A stretch of DNA of 64,000 bases from Epiperipatus broadwayi (Eukaryota; Onychophora; Udeonychophora; Euonychophora; Peripatidae): positions 15,493,490-15,557,489 of the forward strand of contig JAQFVV010012400.1 of NCBI GenBank assembly GCA_028023455.1. Reading direction: 5' to 3'. How positions within the stretch are numbered: position 1 is the first letter of the stretch; each line of letters begins with the position of its first letter. This document shows, one piece after another, positions 1 through 12,407 of the stretch. Both the position numbers and the translations under genes were made by a program. Under the pieces are notes generated by a model, which saw only the letters and a program-made list of their open reading frames with translations, had not been told where the DNA came from and did not search any database.

Positions 1-1393
1 GAAGTGAAACATGCAATTAAATCTATAAAAGAAGAAAAAAGTTCCAGGAAATGATAGAATTAAAACTGATATTTTAAAAGAAGCAGGTGAAGAAATAGGA
101 AAACTGTTGGCAAAGTTATATACCAAAAGTCTAAATGATAAAGGTATACTAAATGATTAGAAGAATGTGATAAAGAATATATTAGAAATTACAGACTTCT
201 CAATCTTTTATTAATTCTATACAAAATTTTTATCAAGATAATTACAACTCATCTACAGTGAACTTTGGATTTTAACTATCCAAAAAAGCAAGCTGCATTT
301 AAAAGTAGTTTTAGAACAGTGGATTGTATATAAATAATGAGAGAAGTTATAGAAAGAACCAATGAAGAATATGAGTTGCCATTATGCTATGGATATGTAG
401 ATTATGAAAAGGCATTTATATTCTATAATATTTCTTCAGAATTAAAGCATTGGGTCATCAAGGGATAGATCTAGGATATTATTCTATTCTGAAGAGTATA
501 CTAAGAAGATTAACATTGAGAAGAATATATAACAGGATGACTCCATATCTCCAAAACTTTTTATAGTAGTTTTGCAAAAAGTATTTTGTGGATTAAAATG
601 AAAAGGTAAGAAAGTAAAAGTAAATGGAGATTATTTAAAAGTCATCTAGATTTTTCAGATGATGTAATTGTTTTTACAAATAATGCTTTAGAACTTCAGA
701 AAATGTTGCAAAAGTTATAAAAGTAAGAAAATAAGACTAAAGGTAAATGTTAAAAAGACTAAAGAAATATTCAATGGATTTTCTCAAAAAAATAGATTGA
801 TAATGATGAAGTAGAAGTTAACAACTATTAATTTATTACTATAGATGGAAACATAATGGATGAAATTAATCATAGAATCAAACTTGGTTTGAATGTTTTT
901 GGTAGAAATAATTTAATATTAAAAAGAAATATACCTGTGTTTGAAAAGAAAAGTGTTTAATAAATATGTTTTATCAGTTCTTACTTACAGATCTAAGATT
1001 TGGACACTTAACAGAAGAGTAATACAGAGATTTCAGATTACTCAAAGAAATATGGGGAGATATATGGTAGCAGTAACAAGAAGAGATCAAAAATGAAATA
1101 TATGGGTAAGAGAACAAATAAGTGATACTAACATCATTGAAAGAATTGAAAGACTGAAGTGGTTGGGCTGGATATAGTGTTAGAAGAAATAGTAATAGAT
1201 GAACAATTGAAATATTAAACTGGATTCCATGAGATTGGCCTAGAAAGAGATCACATGTGAGATGAATAAATGAAATAAGGAAAAGTTTTGGAGTGATGTG
1301 GAGACGAGAAACTAATGATTGGAGAAGATGGATTGAACTAGGAGATATCTTCATCCAACAGGGGATTGATAATAGTTAAAAATGATGATGATG
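1..1393 (+). mobile_element. RTE-type LINE, decayed 3' part (copy A)
   Basis: This is a non-LTR retrotransposon remnant cut by the window edge. Translated piecewise on the plus strand it gives a reverse-transcriptase fingers segment near the start (VPGNDRIKTDILKEAGEE). It then gives the palm motif FSDD at 652-663, where the usual form is FADD, and the C-terminal WTLN / W-x-GH-type region of RTE ORF2 from about 990 to 1370. The reading frame is broken by many stops and frameshifts, so the copy is dead. It ends in a short GATGATGATGAT tail near 1383-1393, as do the other copies here. Assignment to the RTE clade rests on protein similarity to the better copies at 5.1 kb and 39-42 kb and on the trinucleotide tail. 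The open frame on the opposite strand inside it is a shadow. Confidence 0.8.
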
Positions 1394-4300
1394 AATTCCT
1401 AAAACATTTACTACAAGTTCTCTCGATATCCATTTTTTAGCAACACTACATTCTCTATATTTATTTAATTCTTTAGATAGCAAGAGTAAGCTAATAATTA
1501 GTGTTAATCATATTAGTATGCATACATATAATAAAACATAAATAAAATAATTTACTTCTGTTGTATATAAATAAACACAAAAACTAATAAGTAAAATTTA
1601 AAAGAGAAGTTATAAATAAATATAATAATAAGCTTTTATAAGTTTTTATGTTTATTTAAAACATAAATAATAAAAATCGTTTACATGTCAGGCTTTTTAG
1701 AGTAATTTTTAATAAATTTACTATAATTCATTTTTAAAAAAAGTGAATTTATTTCTATTTAATCCTCAAAATTATATATAGATAGTAGATCTATCTTATT
1801 GATATTTTGAAGGAATGAAGCATTACATTAGCTGTGAATCTTAACAAAAACCTCAATCTAATTGGCTCATGATTCCAGATCACTATACAAATACAAATTC
1901 TAGTAATTTTACCAATCCTTCAAATAAACAATGGCTATAAAATAACTAGCACTGAGAAAATATAATATTTATGAACTAAGATAATAATTCTTTGTAAGTC
2001 AGATTTTCTGGATTCATTTAAAATAAACAATGCCTTCTATGCATATCAATATAATTCATTAATCACTACCATATATTATAGAATTGTTAAAATTAATAGA
2101 ATTTATATTTGCAATGTGAATTAAAATTATGAATTAATTATACTGGATTTTGTTAATATCCCCATTAATGTAACATTTCATTTCTATGAAATATCAATGA
2201 TTAATCTACTTCCCATATAAGATCTCAGAGACCAGATGAAAGTAGATTTATTTTTCCTCTTATTAGTGAATTTTATTGATATGAGAGGGTGTTATCCGAT
2301 TTATTAAAATGATGATTCTAGAAAATCTGAACTGAAAGGATTCTTATAGTATGCATATATGACTTCATAATTATTATATATATATTCTCAACACTACATT
2401 ATTAATAGCTATTATTTGTTTACAGTATAATTAAATTGACTAAATATTTGTGTGCAAACATAAAACTGTAAAATGATTAAACTCAAATAATGAAATAAAA
2501 TTATATATTAAAGTTTGAATATTTATTTAAGCTATATTATAAACAGATAGACACATTACAAAATCTCCTGAATAATTATGTTCATTCCATGACCTTAACA
2601 ATCTATCACATCAAAGTGCATTAATTCCTCTTATGCGGTATATAATTGTCCAATATATATATTGTAGTTAGAACTCATAAGAAAATCATAACTTTCATGT
2701 ATTATCAACATTAATCATTTAATAAATCAAGCTTAAATTCACATTCTACACTTTATTAGTAATTAGGATATCACGTATTTAAAATATTTTAGTATTAAGT
2801 AATACCAATTAATATGTAACTTAATCTCTTTATACAATAACTAAAATATCTTAAATCATTTTTTTTTAAATTAATTCCACATAGAATGCAATTTAATATA
2901 GAATTGAATGTTGAATTTTTCGTGGTATTATTATAAGCTGAAAGTTATGTTATGTTTTATAATTTCAAAATAATATAAACAGTCAACTATATTTAAATTC
3001 AACTACATGTAAGTAATATAGTACAAAGATGGTAATAGGTTTGAATCCTTCTAAAGGTTAGAATGAGCAGAAATATCTAGAAATTTTTATGACTAAATGC
3101 TGGCCTAGTTTCTCATTTAATGTTAAAATGAAGAGTTGGGTAAAAAATAATTTTCAGATTTTACATGTGTGGTTGCTTATCTTTATTGTTATAGTATTGG
3201 CATTTTGACTGCATTTTATCTGCCATCTGAATAAGTGATGGTTCAGCAGCAAAATACAGATGACCTGTCATGTGATTGATCACCAATTAATTATTTCATA
3301 TATTTAGAAATTTTAAAAAGATTACATTAAAGGAGGAAAAGATTGCATTGATATATTTGATGCTATTTGTTTTTAGTTAACATGTTTTACAAAATGTTTC
3401 CATATGAAAAAAATATTTTGGCTGCTAAGCAAACACTGACAGATGACATCCAACCAAAAAACTCTTGTTACAACAACAATAACAACAAATTACACACATG
3501 GAAAACCCCAAAAATTGTAGTCTTATAAACATTTCAAAATTTATATAACATGCATACTATAAACCTGCCACATTATTTAAGTTTAGAAATGTGTATTTGT
3601 ATATATGTGATGTTCTCTGTTCAAAAGGCAAATGCTTGACACCATAAAAAATATCCAATGAAAAACAAGAACAAATTATGAAGTTTTTCATTTTGGAAAA
3701 ATTCCCATCAAAGTCATCATATATATTGTGCCTGCAATAAATAACAAAAAAAACTTTGATATTTTGGTTCTACTTTAAAAAGTTGAGACTAAATTAAACC
3801 ATTATTATGGATGACTTAATTATTTCTAATAAATAATTCTGATTCTTTTATTAAACATTCATGCAGATGACTATAATTGTTCACAAATTTTATAATCTAA
3901 TATATATATATTTGGCTGATTGCAATACAGGAAATTTTTAAAACATTAAAAATAATAGTAATTATATAATTTAACAAAATAGCATTTATTCCAGATTAGG
4001 TTTTTAGCTAAAACATTTGAAGAAAAAAAAGTAAATGAAAGGAAGAATGCAATTGCAGTTCATCTGTATTAACAGCAATTTCTTGAAGAACATATTTATC
4101 ATGTCTTGACATGTGTAAATGGCTAACTACTATTTCAAGTGATTCCAAAAAAAAAAAAAAAGAAGTAAATTATTTAATATAATATTTAAAATTTTATTTA
4201 AATAAAATTTATTTTATTTGAAAATAAAATTGAAATTTAATTATCTATCTAAACATATAAGATAAAAATAAAAAGAAGACTATTAAAAATAAGCATAAAT

Positions 4301-4435
4301 TGATGAGTTTACAAGCTTTATATAAACGTTTATAAAAAACACATATAAATGTTTACAAAGTTTGTGTTTATCTGACAAAAAATCAATAAAATAAAATTAT
4401 TTTGTAAAAATAATGCATTGCTGAATTTTCCAAAA
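1394..4435. other. AT-rich interval without recognisable genes
   Basis: No convincing open frame, RNA gene or known repeat was seen. The stretch holds homopolymer A/T runs and short simple repeats only. Confidence 0.5.
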
Positions 4436-5010
4436 TCCATCAATCATTATCATCATTTTGTATCATCTCTTGATTTTGTTTCAGTATTTCTCCATAATGC
4501 TTTAGCAAACTTCCTTAATTCATTCATCTTGTATATGATCTCATTATGGATTTCTTAATAATCTTAGCATACTGTTTAGAACTTCAGTAAAAATTTACTG
4601 TCTTCTCTTCTAGTAAAATATTAATAACCATTCATTTCAATCTATCAACTCTCACAATTGTGTTAGTGACATTTGCCTTTAAGAATTCTCAAAATACTAT
4701 CAATGACACCTGCATGTTTCTTATCCATGTATTTTTTTTTCTTTTTGATTCTATCTTGTTGTTTTGCTTGTCATTTGCAGTCTTTGTGTTGCACTTCTAT
4801 TAAGAATCTAAATCTCAAATCCATAAATAAGCAATAGTGAAAGAGATTTATTAATTAAAAAATTTTCTTTTCAGGCACATAAACACAAATTTTTAAAAAA
4901 ATATTTTTAATTTATTTCTAATGAAAATATTCTTTTAATTCTATGATTAATTTATCTATCATCTTGCCATCTCTATTAAAATTTTGAATAAAGTATTTAT
5001 CACTGACAAT
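4436..5010 (-). mobile_element. RTE-type LINE fragment (copy B), strongly diverged
   Basis: On the minus strand this follows the C-terminal part of the same LINE family. It starts with the ATCATTATCATCAT tail next to a tgatgg/ccatca end. It runs through a segment matching 'ggacagttg..' and the 'cagagattc..' region, and ends in the part encoding INTDGN-I-INHRIK (tctatgattaattt on the plus strand at about 4940). It has many stops and indels. It lies head to head with copy C at 5117, suggesting two separate insertions or an inversion during integration. Confidence 0.6.
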
Positions 5011-5116
5011 GAAAGTGATCAAAAACTTTAAATATATATATATGAAACATTCAAAGTTTAAAATTTAGCATTTAACTATTAATTAAAATAATATATATAT
5101 ATATCTTTATTGTCTT

Positions 5117-5868
5117 TCTAGCTGCAGGAAATATTGCAGGAGTTATCAGATGAAAGTAGGAAAGTAGGACTAAAGATAAATGTTAAAAAGACTAAAGTAA
5201 TGTTTAATCGATTTGCTCAAAATATGAAAATAAAGATTGATTATGATGAATTAGAAGAAGTTAAGAGTTACAAATACCTTGGTCAGATTATTAATACAGA
5301 TGGAAACATAATAGAGAAAATTAATCATAGAATTAAACTTGGTTGGAGTGCTTTTGGTAGAAATAACTTGATATTAAAAGGAAATATGCCTATGTGTTTG
5401 AAAAGAAAGGTTTTTAACAAATGTGTTTTACCAGTTCTTACTTATGAATCTGAGACTTGGACACTTAATAGAAGATCAATACAGAGACTTCAAACCACTC
5501 AAAGAAGTATGGAGAGATGTATGTTGGGAGTAACAAGAAGAGATCGAAAACGCAATGTATGGGTAAGAGAACAAACAGGTGTTACTGACCTCATTGAAAA
5601 AATTAAAAGATTGAAGTGGAGTTGGGCTGGACATATTGCTAGAAGAGATGATAATAGATGGACAATTGAAATTTTAAACTGGATTCCAAGAGATTGTAAA
5701 AGACCCAGAAGGAGACCACATGTAAGATGGATGGATGAAATAAGAAAATGTGTAGGGGTGATGTGGAGAAGAGAAGCTAAAGATCGGAGAAGATGGATTA
5801 AACTTGGAGAGACCTTCATCCTGCAGTGGATTGATAATGGTTGATAATGATGATGATGATGATGATTG
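5117..5868 (+). mobile_element. RTE-type LINE, 5'-truncated copy C with TGATGA tail
   Basis: A 5'-truncated insertion that begins within ORF2 just after the palm domain and ends with a perfect (TGATGATGATGAT) run at about 5843-5868. The tail directly follows the ORF stop with almost no 3' untranslated region, a layout known for RTE elements. It is the least decayed LINE copy in the window. Upstream is an (AT)n tract at 5088-5102, a plausible insertion target. Confidence 0.85.
5134..5844 (+). CDS. LINE (RTE clade) ORF2 C-terminal fragment, open frame
   Basis: An open frame of 236 codons covering the thumb and C-terminal region of an RTE-type reverse transcriptase. Recognisable pieces in order are GLKIN-KKTKVMFN (about residues 12-26), YKYLGQIINTDGN (about 47-59), INHRIKLGWSAFGR, TYESETWTLN (about 102-111) and the W-AGHIARRDDNRW motif (about 163-175) followed by the basic RRRPHVRWMDEIRK segment. 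These C-terminal motifs are typical of the insect and invertebrate RTE proteins often mis-annotated as 'craniofacial development protein 2-like'. The true coding part starts slightly upstream (from 5120), because the truncation removed the endonuclease and RT palm. The first ATG is therefore not a native start. The fragment cannot mobilise itself, as catalytic domains are absent. The intact frame suggests a fairly recent insertion rather than function. Confidence 0.8.
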   Translation: MQELSDESRKVGLKINVKKTKVMFNRFAQNMKIKIDYDELEEVKSYKYLGQIINTDGNIIEKINHRIKLGWSAFGRNNLILKGNMPMCLKRKVFNKCVLPVLTYESETWTLNRRSIQRLQTTQRSMERCMLGVTRRDRKRNVWVREQTGVTDLIEKIKRLKWSWAGHIARRDDNRWTIEILNWIPRDCKRPRRRPHVRWMDEIRKCVGVMWRREAKDRRRWIKLGETFILQWIDNG

Positions 5869-5870
5869 TC

Positions 5871-8580
5871 TTTCTTATATTTTGCTTATCTTTTTTTTTT
5901 GTTAATTTTGTTAAATAAATTATTACTAATATTTATACTAAGCAATGTTAATGGTGTTAATAATTGTAGTGATCACAATAACATTAATTATAAACATCAT
6001 TCCAAACTATTGAGAGGAGAGATGAACAATCGCAAACTACTACTATATATAAATGCTAAGTCAACAATGTTATGCATAGAATAGCATACAGATTAATATC
6101 GTATTACGCTGAAGGGCAAATAGGAAGTCAATTTTTAAATTAAAAAAAAAATTATTTATTTTACATAATGAATACAAACCATTTAATAACCAAACTAATA
6201 CATATTTAACTTTAACTTTACATTCGTAAATCCTTTTAAATAGTTTAAGTACAGATCTCAACAGGCTGATCAGTAAAGGCAAGCATTCATTCATAATATA
6301 AATTACTTGGGTCAACTATTTTCCAGTCTTTCCCACAAGAAAAACTAAATTCTTGATCTCTAAATGGCAGTTTGAGAAAATGAATTCCCTAAATCTCTTA
6401 CCATGGACAAATAAAAATATCTACTAATAATTAAATACTTAACTGGAAATTTCTTTTTTTTTTTTAAACAATATCCTTTTTAAAAAAAATTAAGATGAAG
6501 TTCAATATTTAGTGACTATTTGAATTATTTAAATTTTAAAAAAATTACAAATCATTTGGATAATAATTTGATAACTACTCAAACTAATGACTAGTCATTA
6601 AAATAAAGTCGGTCCTTTTTTGGATCATCACCGACAGATTACAATATAGTGAAGTAAAAACTTATCTCAATTGTACATAATAAAAAATTTAATTATGTAC
6701 TACTTTTAAGTATATAATAAATTATCTAACTGAAGAGAGATGAAAATAACAAGGCAATGGATACTTGAATAAGCAATATCTGACTATTGTCATAATTTGC
6801 CAATGTTTGCAAATCCCTTAATACAATTTATTTTAGCATCCTGATATTAAACTACAGCAAAAAGTCCTTTTTATCATTAAGATGCATATAATGTGTGTAT
6901 ATATATATGTGTCTACCTCAACATCTGATATTAGCATTACAATCCATATATAAATGTTAGTTCTCTGAGTAAAGACAAGTGTAGTTTTTTATATCATTAA
7001 ATGATAATAAATCTCGAAATGGTAAGCTTTATGTACATATAAATTAAAAATGGTGGCAAGAAATCATAAACTATCATCAATACTGATAAAGTTAACCAAT
7101 GCCAATAGTTCTCATTGTCAAACCTACTTTGAGTAAAAAAAAAAACAATTTTAAATTAAACATAATTTAGAGTGCTTTTAATTCGTAGCCTGGGGGAGAA
7201 TGATTTCCTCTTTGCTTATGTATTGTGTATATATAATAATTCGTTAATAATACTCTACAGTCCCTTAGTATAATGACTATGCATTCGATTTCCATGCCCT
7301 CGAAATTCTAATATGAGGTAGAATTTCTTTCTTTTTTTTCAGACAATTGGCTCAATCCATATCAAATTAGATTTTCAATATTGGTTGTTTTCTACTAAAG
7401 TGACAATTATATTTTATGAATATTGAATATGTAAGGAACAGACAGATTTAAAATATGTTTCTTTAATAGTGGCATTGAATGTTTGTTTTGCAAGTGAACT
7501 TAAAAATACAATAGAAATTGTTGGAGGAAGTAAATAGAAAACTATTCATGTGGGAGTATGGACTGATTCCTGGAATTGATCATATTGATCCAATCACAAC
7601 CAATTATTTAAAGTCACCAGGAATAGAAAATATTGCAAAAATAGAATAAAAACCAAAAAAAAAGGTAAATATATAATAATCAGAGATAAAAAGAAAGATT
7701 ATAAAAAAAAAAAAGGTTAAAGAGAGTGTTTAGAATTTTGCGTTCTAAAGATTAAAGCTGGCATAGTAGTGTAATGGACTTAGTTCCAAGAATAAAAGAG
7801 TTTTAAAAGCAGGTTCTGATAAATAATACATTAGTGGTGGTAAGACTATAAGCATTTTAAAAGATTTGGTTATTATTCAGATATACTTATCACCCAATAA
7901 TTGAAATGATAACAAAAATACATATGAAAATGTTGAAAAAAATAAAAAAGGTAATTTATATAATAATAATGGGTGGCTTGGAATGTTATGATAGAACAAG
8001 AGTGAGATGATGAAATTGTGAGAGATGTTGAACTGGAAATAAAAAATGAAAGAGGTAAAAAAACTTATACAGTGAAGCCATGAACTATGCTATATTTTGT
8101 TCCAAGACTGCGCATTCAAATGAAAAGGTGTATATTCAGCTTATCTTTTATTGATAAATAATGATTAGAATAAAATATTGTTTATTGAACTGCAAGTGTA
8201 TAGTATTTTTCAAAACACACATACATTTGTATATGTGTATATATAAACCAAAATTATATTACATTAAATTTTTAAATAATAATATAATTATTAATTATAA
8301 ATGGAGTGGGCATTTATTTTATTTTACAGAATGTGTGTTCTCTAGTACCTATTGGAGCAGTACTTCCATATTTTTTATCTTTAAAATAAAGTAAATAGCA
8401 AAATATGCTCTGGGCAATATTCTTTTAGAACAAGAGACTCGTCTCTTTTTCAAGAAATTATTATCTCCACAATTATGTTAATGTTTAACGAGTTTTCTGG
8501 AATCTTGTAAAACTTTTTAAAAATATTTTATTAAGCAAATTCAGAAAAGAATAATAAAAGATTAAAATTATGTGCTTTCA
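5871..8580. other. AT-rich interval; possible tRNA-like relic
   Basis: No supported gene. At about 7258-7322 there is a weak tRNA-like stretch: an A-box-like TTAGTATAATG and a B-box-like CCTCGAAATTC. It is too short for a whole tRNA and lacks a clear acceptor stem, so it is at best a SINE or tRNA relic. At 7531-7640 a short open segment has no recognisable family. Confidence 0.4.
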
Positions 8581-8584
8581 ACAT
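8581..8584. repeat. Target-site duplication, left (ACAT)
   Basis: ACAT immediately precedes the left LTR and matches 20026-20029 after the right LTR. Confidence 0.65.
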
Positions 8585-9440
8585 TAAAATGATAACTTTC
8601 CAAACCCCTATCGTTTCACCATCAAACCTAATGACACACTCATCTGTGCTAAGTTCGAACCTATTTAAATGTTAATAAATTTAAAATTCGCTCACGTCTG
8701 TCTAAACAGTATTATATATTTACGTGCGAACCAACGCTATAATTAGATAGGATTAGGAAAATTATAGCGTACTAAATTTACTTAATATTTCTAAAAATGT
8801 TCGTTATATTATTTAAGTTAAGAGTAAATTATTAATTTTGTTGTTTAATATTGTAATTTCATATGTGGATATATAAACTGTGCTATATAGAAGAAAGACA
8901 TGATTTTAAAATATGTAAAAGCCGTTACCTAAAAATAATATTAAATGTTTCTTAGTTTTAAATATATTTCAGGGAAAAGTTTCTCGAAAATATATTGAAA
9001 AGCTTCATCAAAATATGTTTGTAAATTATTTTAAATAAAAATGTAAAAAGGTTTGCGTTTTAAAAAAATGGTAAAAGGTTGTTTTTAAATAAAAAGAGTT
9101 TCTATTATATGTAAGATTAAAAATAAAAGCTGGTCAAGTAATTAAAAAGATTTCTGGTTGTAAACAAGTGTCATTAACGACCACACCTGGAATCCGTAAA
9201 AAGTAAAACTAGTTCAAAATTTACTAATTAAAATCTCCTTAGATAAGATTAAGTTATTTTAAAATCTAAATTGGATATTGTTTGCAACGAAAAATCTTAA
9301 TTATAATAATAGCTTATGGAATGTTTCTAACATAAGTTATCTAAGATTGTAAAAATCTGGATTATAAATTGAAAAATATTTAATTAAATTTTTGCGTTTA
9401 GTAGTGAGTCTTGAGGCGATAGATTCCGATAAGGAAAAGA

Positions 9441-9448
9441 TATAAATA
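9441..9448 (+). promoter_or_regulatory. Candidate LTR TATA box
   Basis: TATAAATA lies inside a conserved block of the LTR and is repeated in the right LTR at 17902-17909. Position and conservation are the only support. Confidence 0.3.
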
Positions 9449-9521
9449 TTCTGTATTTTTAACAAGGAAAAGGACAGCCATATTTTTAGAGAGAATAGCA
9501 GCCAGTCTTCACAATTGTTAA

Positions 9522-9722
9522 TATTTAATATGTCCAGCTAAAAGCGGGCATTTTGTTGCTGTTACTCAGCGGGGAGAAAGGGGGTTTCTCTCATCGAAAT
9601 GCCTGAATCACCATCATGCCGATAGAAGAGACAAGCTTCACAGAATTGGAAAGATGATGCCACCAGCCGCCCAGTCAAACTCACCAAATCAACAGCCAAG
9701 AACTTCTAGTCCAGATAAATAA
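9522..9722 (+). other. Small open frame inside the LTR, also open in the right LTR
   Basis: A stop-to-stop frame of 66 codons containing CPAKSGHFVAVT, then SSKCLNHHHADRRDK, then PNQQPRTSSPDK and a stop. It has no upstream ATG in frame. In the right LTR (17983-18183) it is open over the same span. Five differences between the copies are synonymous and three change a residue. The solo LTR at 54.3-54.55 kb does not preserve the frame. It could be a leader exon, part of a spliced peptide or chance; I do not recognise the sequence. Confidence 0.2.
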
Positions 9723-11584
9723 TACCGGTACCATTTTATTTTTCAAACCGCAGAGCTCTGTGTAAATGTGTAAATATATCTATATAAGTTAGCTAACTCT
9801 CTTTTTAAAGTAATTATAAAACTAAATGTAACCAAAACTAAAATCCATTTAATATTTTAAATATGTCAATTGCTATCAAAATTTAATGTTAAAGTTTAAA
9901 TAATCTGACTATTTTTATATTTTCCTTTCATTTAAAGTAAATTATGAGTCTAATTTAAAGTTATATCACTGTGGTTGTGTCTATATTTCTTTGCTTATTT
10001 TGAATGCTTATTATATTTTATATGCCAATATTTCGAAACAGTGGACACTTAATTTCATATTTTTAAGAAGATATCATTTGAAAATCTTCGCATAATTTGT
10101 TTATAGCATCAACTTTCTGCGCTGTTTCGAAATCCTATTTTTTTATTATTTAAATGATTTAATATGTGAAATGTGGCTCTTTTAAAATCAACCATTTAAA
10201 AACTTAACTTTATAGTTTTATTAAGAATTAAATCTAGCCTTGATCGTATGTATAAGTATATTTGTCATTTAAGTTCTTAAGTCCATAGAAATATACTTTC
10301 ACTCCTTAAAGTATTTATTATCTATAAGTAACCTTATAGATTGAGCATGTCAAAGAACAGATGTATTAATATTCCTTTTAGTAGCATAGACATTTATTAT
10401 CAGGCTACACAAGAGTTGGTCCCAATTTGATAGAGCTAACATGCTATTGTCTCATATTTCATAGTATGAAATATACTATTCTTTGCTTGGTGGATGTGAT
10501 ATATTATTTTATAAAATTATTCTCCTTTTGCTGCTATACGTATGATACGTACATTAAGATGTATCCACGGCGTTGCCAGCCCATCTTCTCTTATAGGGTA
10601 GAGCAGTAGCAAAGCCTGAGCCAAGGCCAGGTTAGCACGTAAGTCCCCCGCCATTCCTGAACACAATGTTCCCTTTCACGCAGCATTGCGATCGGTTACA
10701 GGGTACCGGCATTTGTCGCAAGAACCCTGAAGTTATTTCATCCCTCCGCAGAGCGACTTTTCCTATTATTGTTTACTTGTGCCATAGCGCATTGGTAAAA
10801 TCTTATTTCAGCCAACTCTCCCACCTTAACATAAAGCTTTCAGCATTCTGAAATTTTCTCTCGAAAGCCATGTTCAATCGATCATTACTTGAGCTGGTTT
10901 ATGCGCTCGTTATTAAGTCATATTGTATTTTAGTAAATGAATTCATGATCAAAGTTCAATATAATTATTTATACAACAGCCACAAATTTAATAAGATTGG
11001 TTTATCGAGATTTATAGAGATAACGTAGTGATTGATTATGTATTAATTGTAAAGTAATTCATAAGATTGGCACATGTTAAACCCATCTATGAAAATTTAA
11101 TGATTATTTGTGTAAAGCTATTTTGGATTACCCAATGTTTGCGTACATTCTACGCTGAAATGCTATTGTACATAAATGAAATATGGATAGAAGAATTGTA
11201 AATAAATGTATAATTAGTTTAATGTATTTCGTTCTCTGTCTCGTTATTGATCTAATTCAATCCAATTCTAATTATTATTTATAGTCTATATATGTGAAAA
11301 CTATGCATTAAGTTAAATTGAGTGAGATATTTTAGACAATTAAGAACCTTTCTTTTAATTATCAGTCTTATTGCATCTCTGTGACCTATGTCGACCGTGT
11401 GGAAAGAGGTATACTACATGTAATTTCAAGGTGGTCATTCGCAGGGTCTTGAGTCTTGGAATCCTGGCTTACGAGTTGAAGTGTGGTCGGACTTAGGATC
11501 TCACAGTCCTAGTCTGGTCAGCTTCAGTCTCTTTTGCTTGGATTATGAATTCTGTTACGCGAATGTACAAACTTGACTGTTACA

Positions 11585-12407
11585 TAGTATTTTTTCCCCC
11601 GGGTTTGTACGCCCAAAATCGTGGGGCCTGTAACTTATTTCCACCCCTGAGATTATTGAGTATAGAGATAAAATTCTTTTGTTCAAAATTAAAAATTCTG
11701 AATAAAATTTTTTTTTGCCAAAATAATGTATATGTATAGATTTTCTTCCCTGAGTTTGAACGTTAATTAATTCCATACTCGGAGTAGATTATTATTTCAT
11801 TATATAAAAATTATTTATATAGATGCATAGTAGAATTTTAAGGGGATTTATAATATATGTTGTGTAAACTTATCTTGCTCACTGTGACTGGCGCCCGAGG
11901 ATGATTTGAATAAATGTCAAATCGTTCTCACATAAATTTTGTCATCAGGAGTAAAAAGAGGAAAGGGGGTCTATTATTTGTTTTATGTTTTATGAATTGG
12001 ATTGAACGAGAAAGAGAAGGAAATAAATGTAAGGTCAAATCAAGTCTTAAAGGTTCGAAACTAGCACAGACATGTAAATTAAATTATAACCATGAACTGT
12101 GGAAAATTTAAAAAAAAAAAACAGCTGCAAGAGGTCAAGGGTGAGTTGCATTTTATAATTTTTTTTAATATGTATATATTAAATTTATTTCACTGTTAGT
12201 TAAATGTTGGGTGGGCATCAAGTGAATGTATAGCGAGAAGTTAGGTGTATTAATAGAGTTAGGCATAGGTGTTGGGATGAGTAGGAGACAGATCATTTTC
12301 TTTGTGGAGTACAGCAATTAGCCAAGTTAGTAAAGCAAACAAAAATCAAGAAACTTTAGCAAAAACAAATTGAGCTATAGAAAATTTTTTTTTGTTCGTA
12401 TATTAAA
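11585..12407 (+). other. Leader between 5' LTR and gag
   Basis: About 820 bp of untranslated leader. It contains a candidate primer-binding site at 11889 and a 65-codon frame at 11914-12111 of no recognisable family. The leader is long for a Gypsy element. Confidence 0.5.
11889..11898 (+). promoter_or_regulatory. Candidate tRNA primer-binding site
   Basis: TGGCGCCCGA is identical to the first ten bases of the primer-binding site used by elements primed with lysine tRNA, ending in complement to a tRNA CCA tail. The match stops after about ten bases. It lies 304 bp downstream of the LTR end, whereas primer-binding sites normally sit within a few bases of it. It may be coincidental, or the element may use an unusual leader. 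Confidence 0.35.

Larger units (their letters stand above)
8585..11584 (+). repeat. 5' LTR (3000 bp)
   Basis: First long terminal repeat. Its ends are set by comparison with the right LTR and with the solo LTR at 53360-56351, all three sharing the same last bases (GTACAAACTTGACTGTTACA). The starting TG is mutated to TA here. A TATA-like TATAAATA lies at 9441-9448 and an AATAAA at 11201-11206; these are candidate U3 promoter and R polyadenylation signals, not proven. It is richer in CpG than the surrounding DNA, consistent with a fairly recent insertion. Confidence 0.85.

Noticed and set aside
974-1354. 126-codon minus-strand frame
   Set aside because: Antisense shadow of the LINE C-terminal region; the same shadow occurs at 5499-5819.
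7258-7325. tRNA-like sequence
   Set aside because: A- and B-box-like blocks are present but the length is too short and no cloverleaf forms; kept only as a note.
10427-10851. Two 60-61 codon frames in the LTR, repeated at 18872-19054 and 19111-19296
   Set aside because: They are open only because the two LTRs are nearly identical. The diverged solo LTR does not keep them, and the translations show no family.
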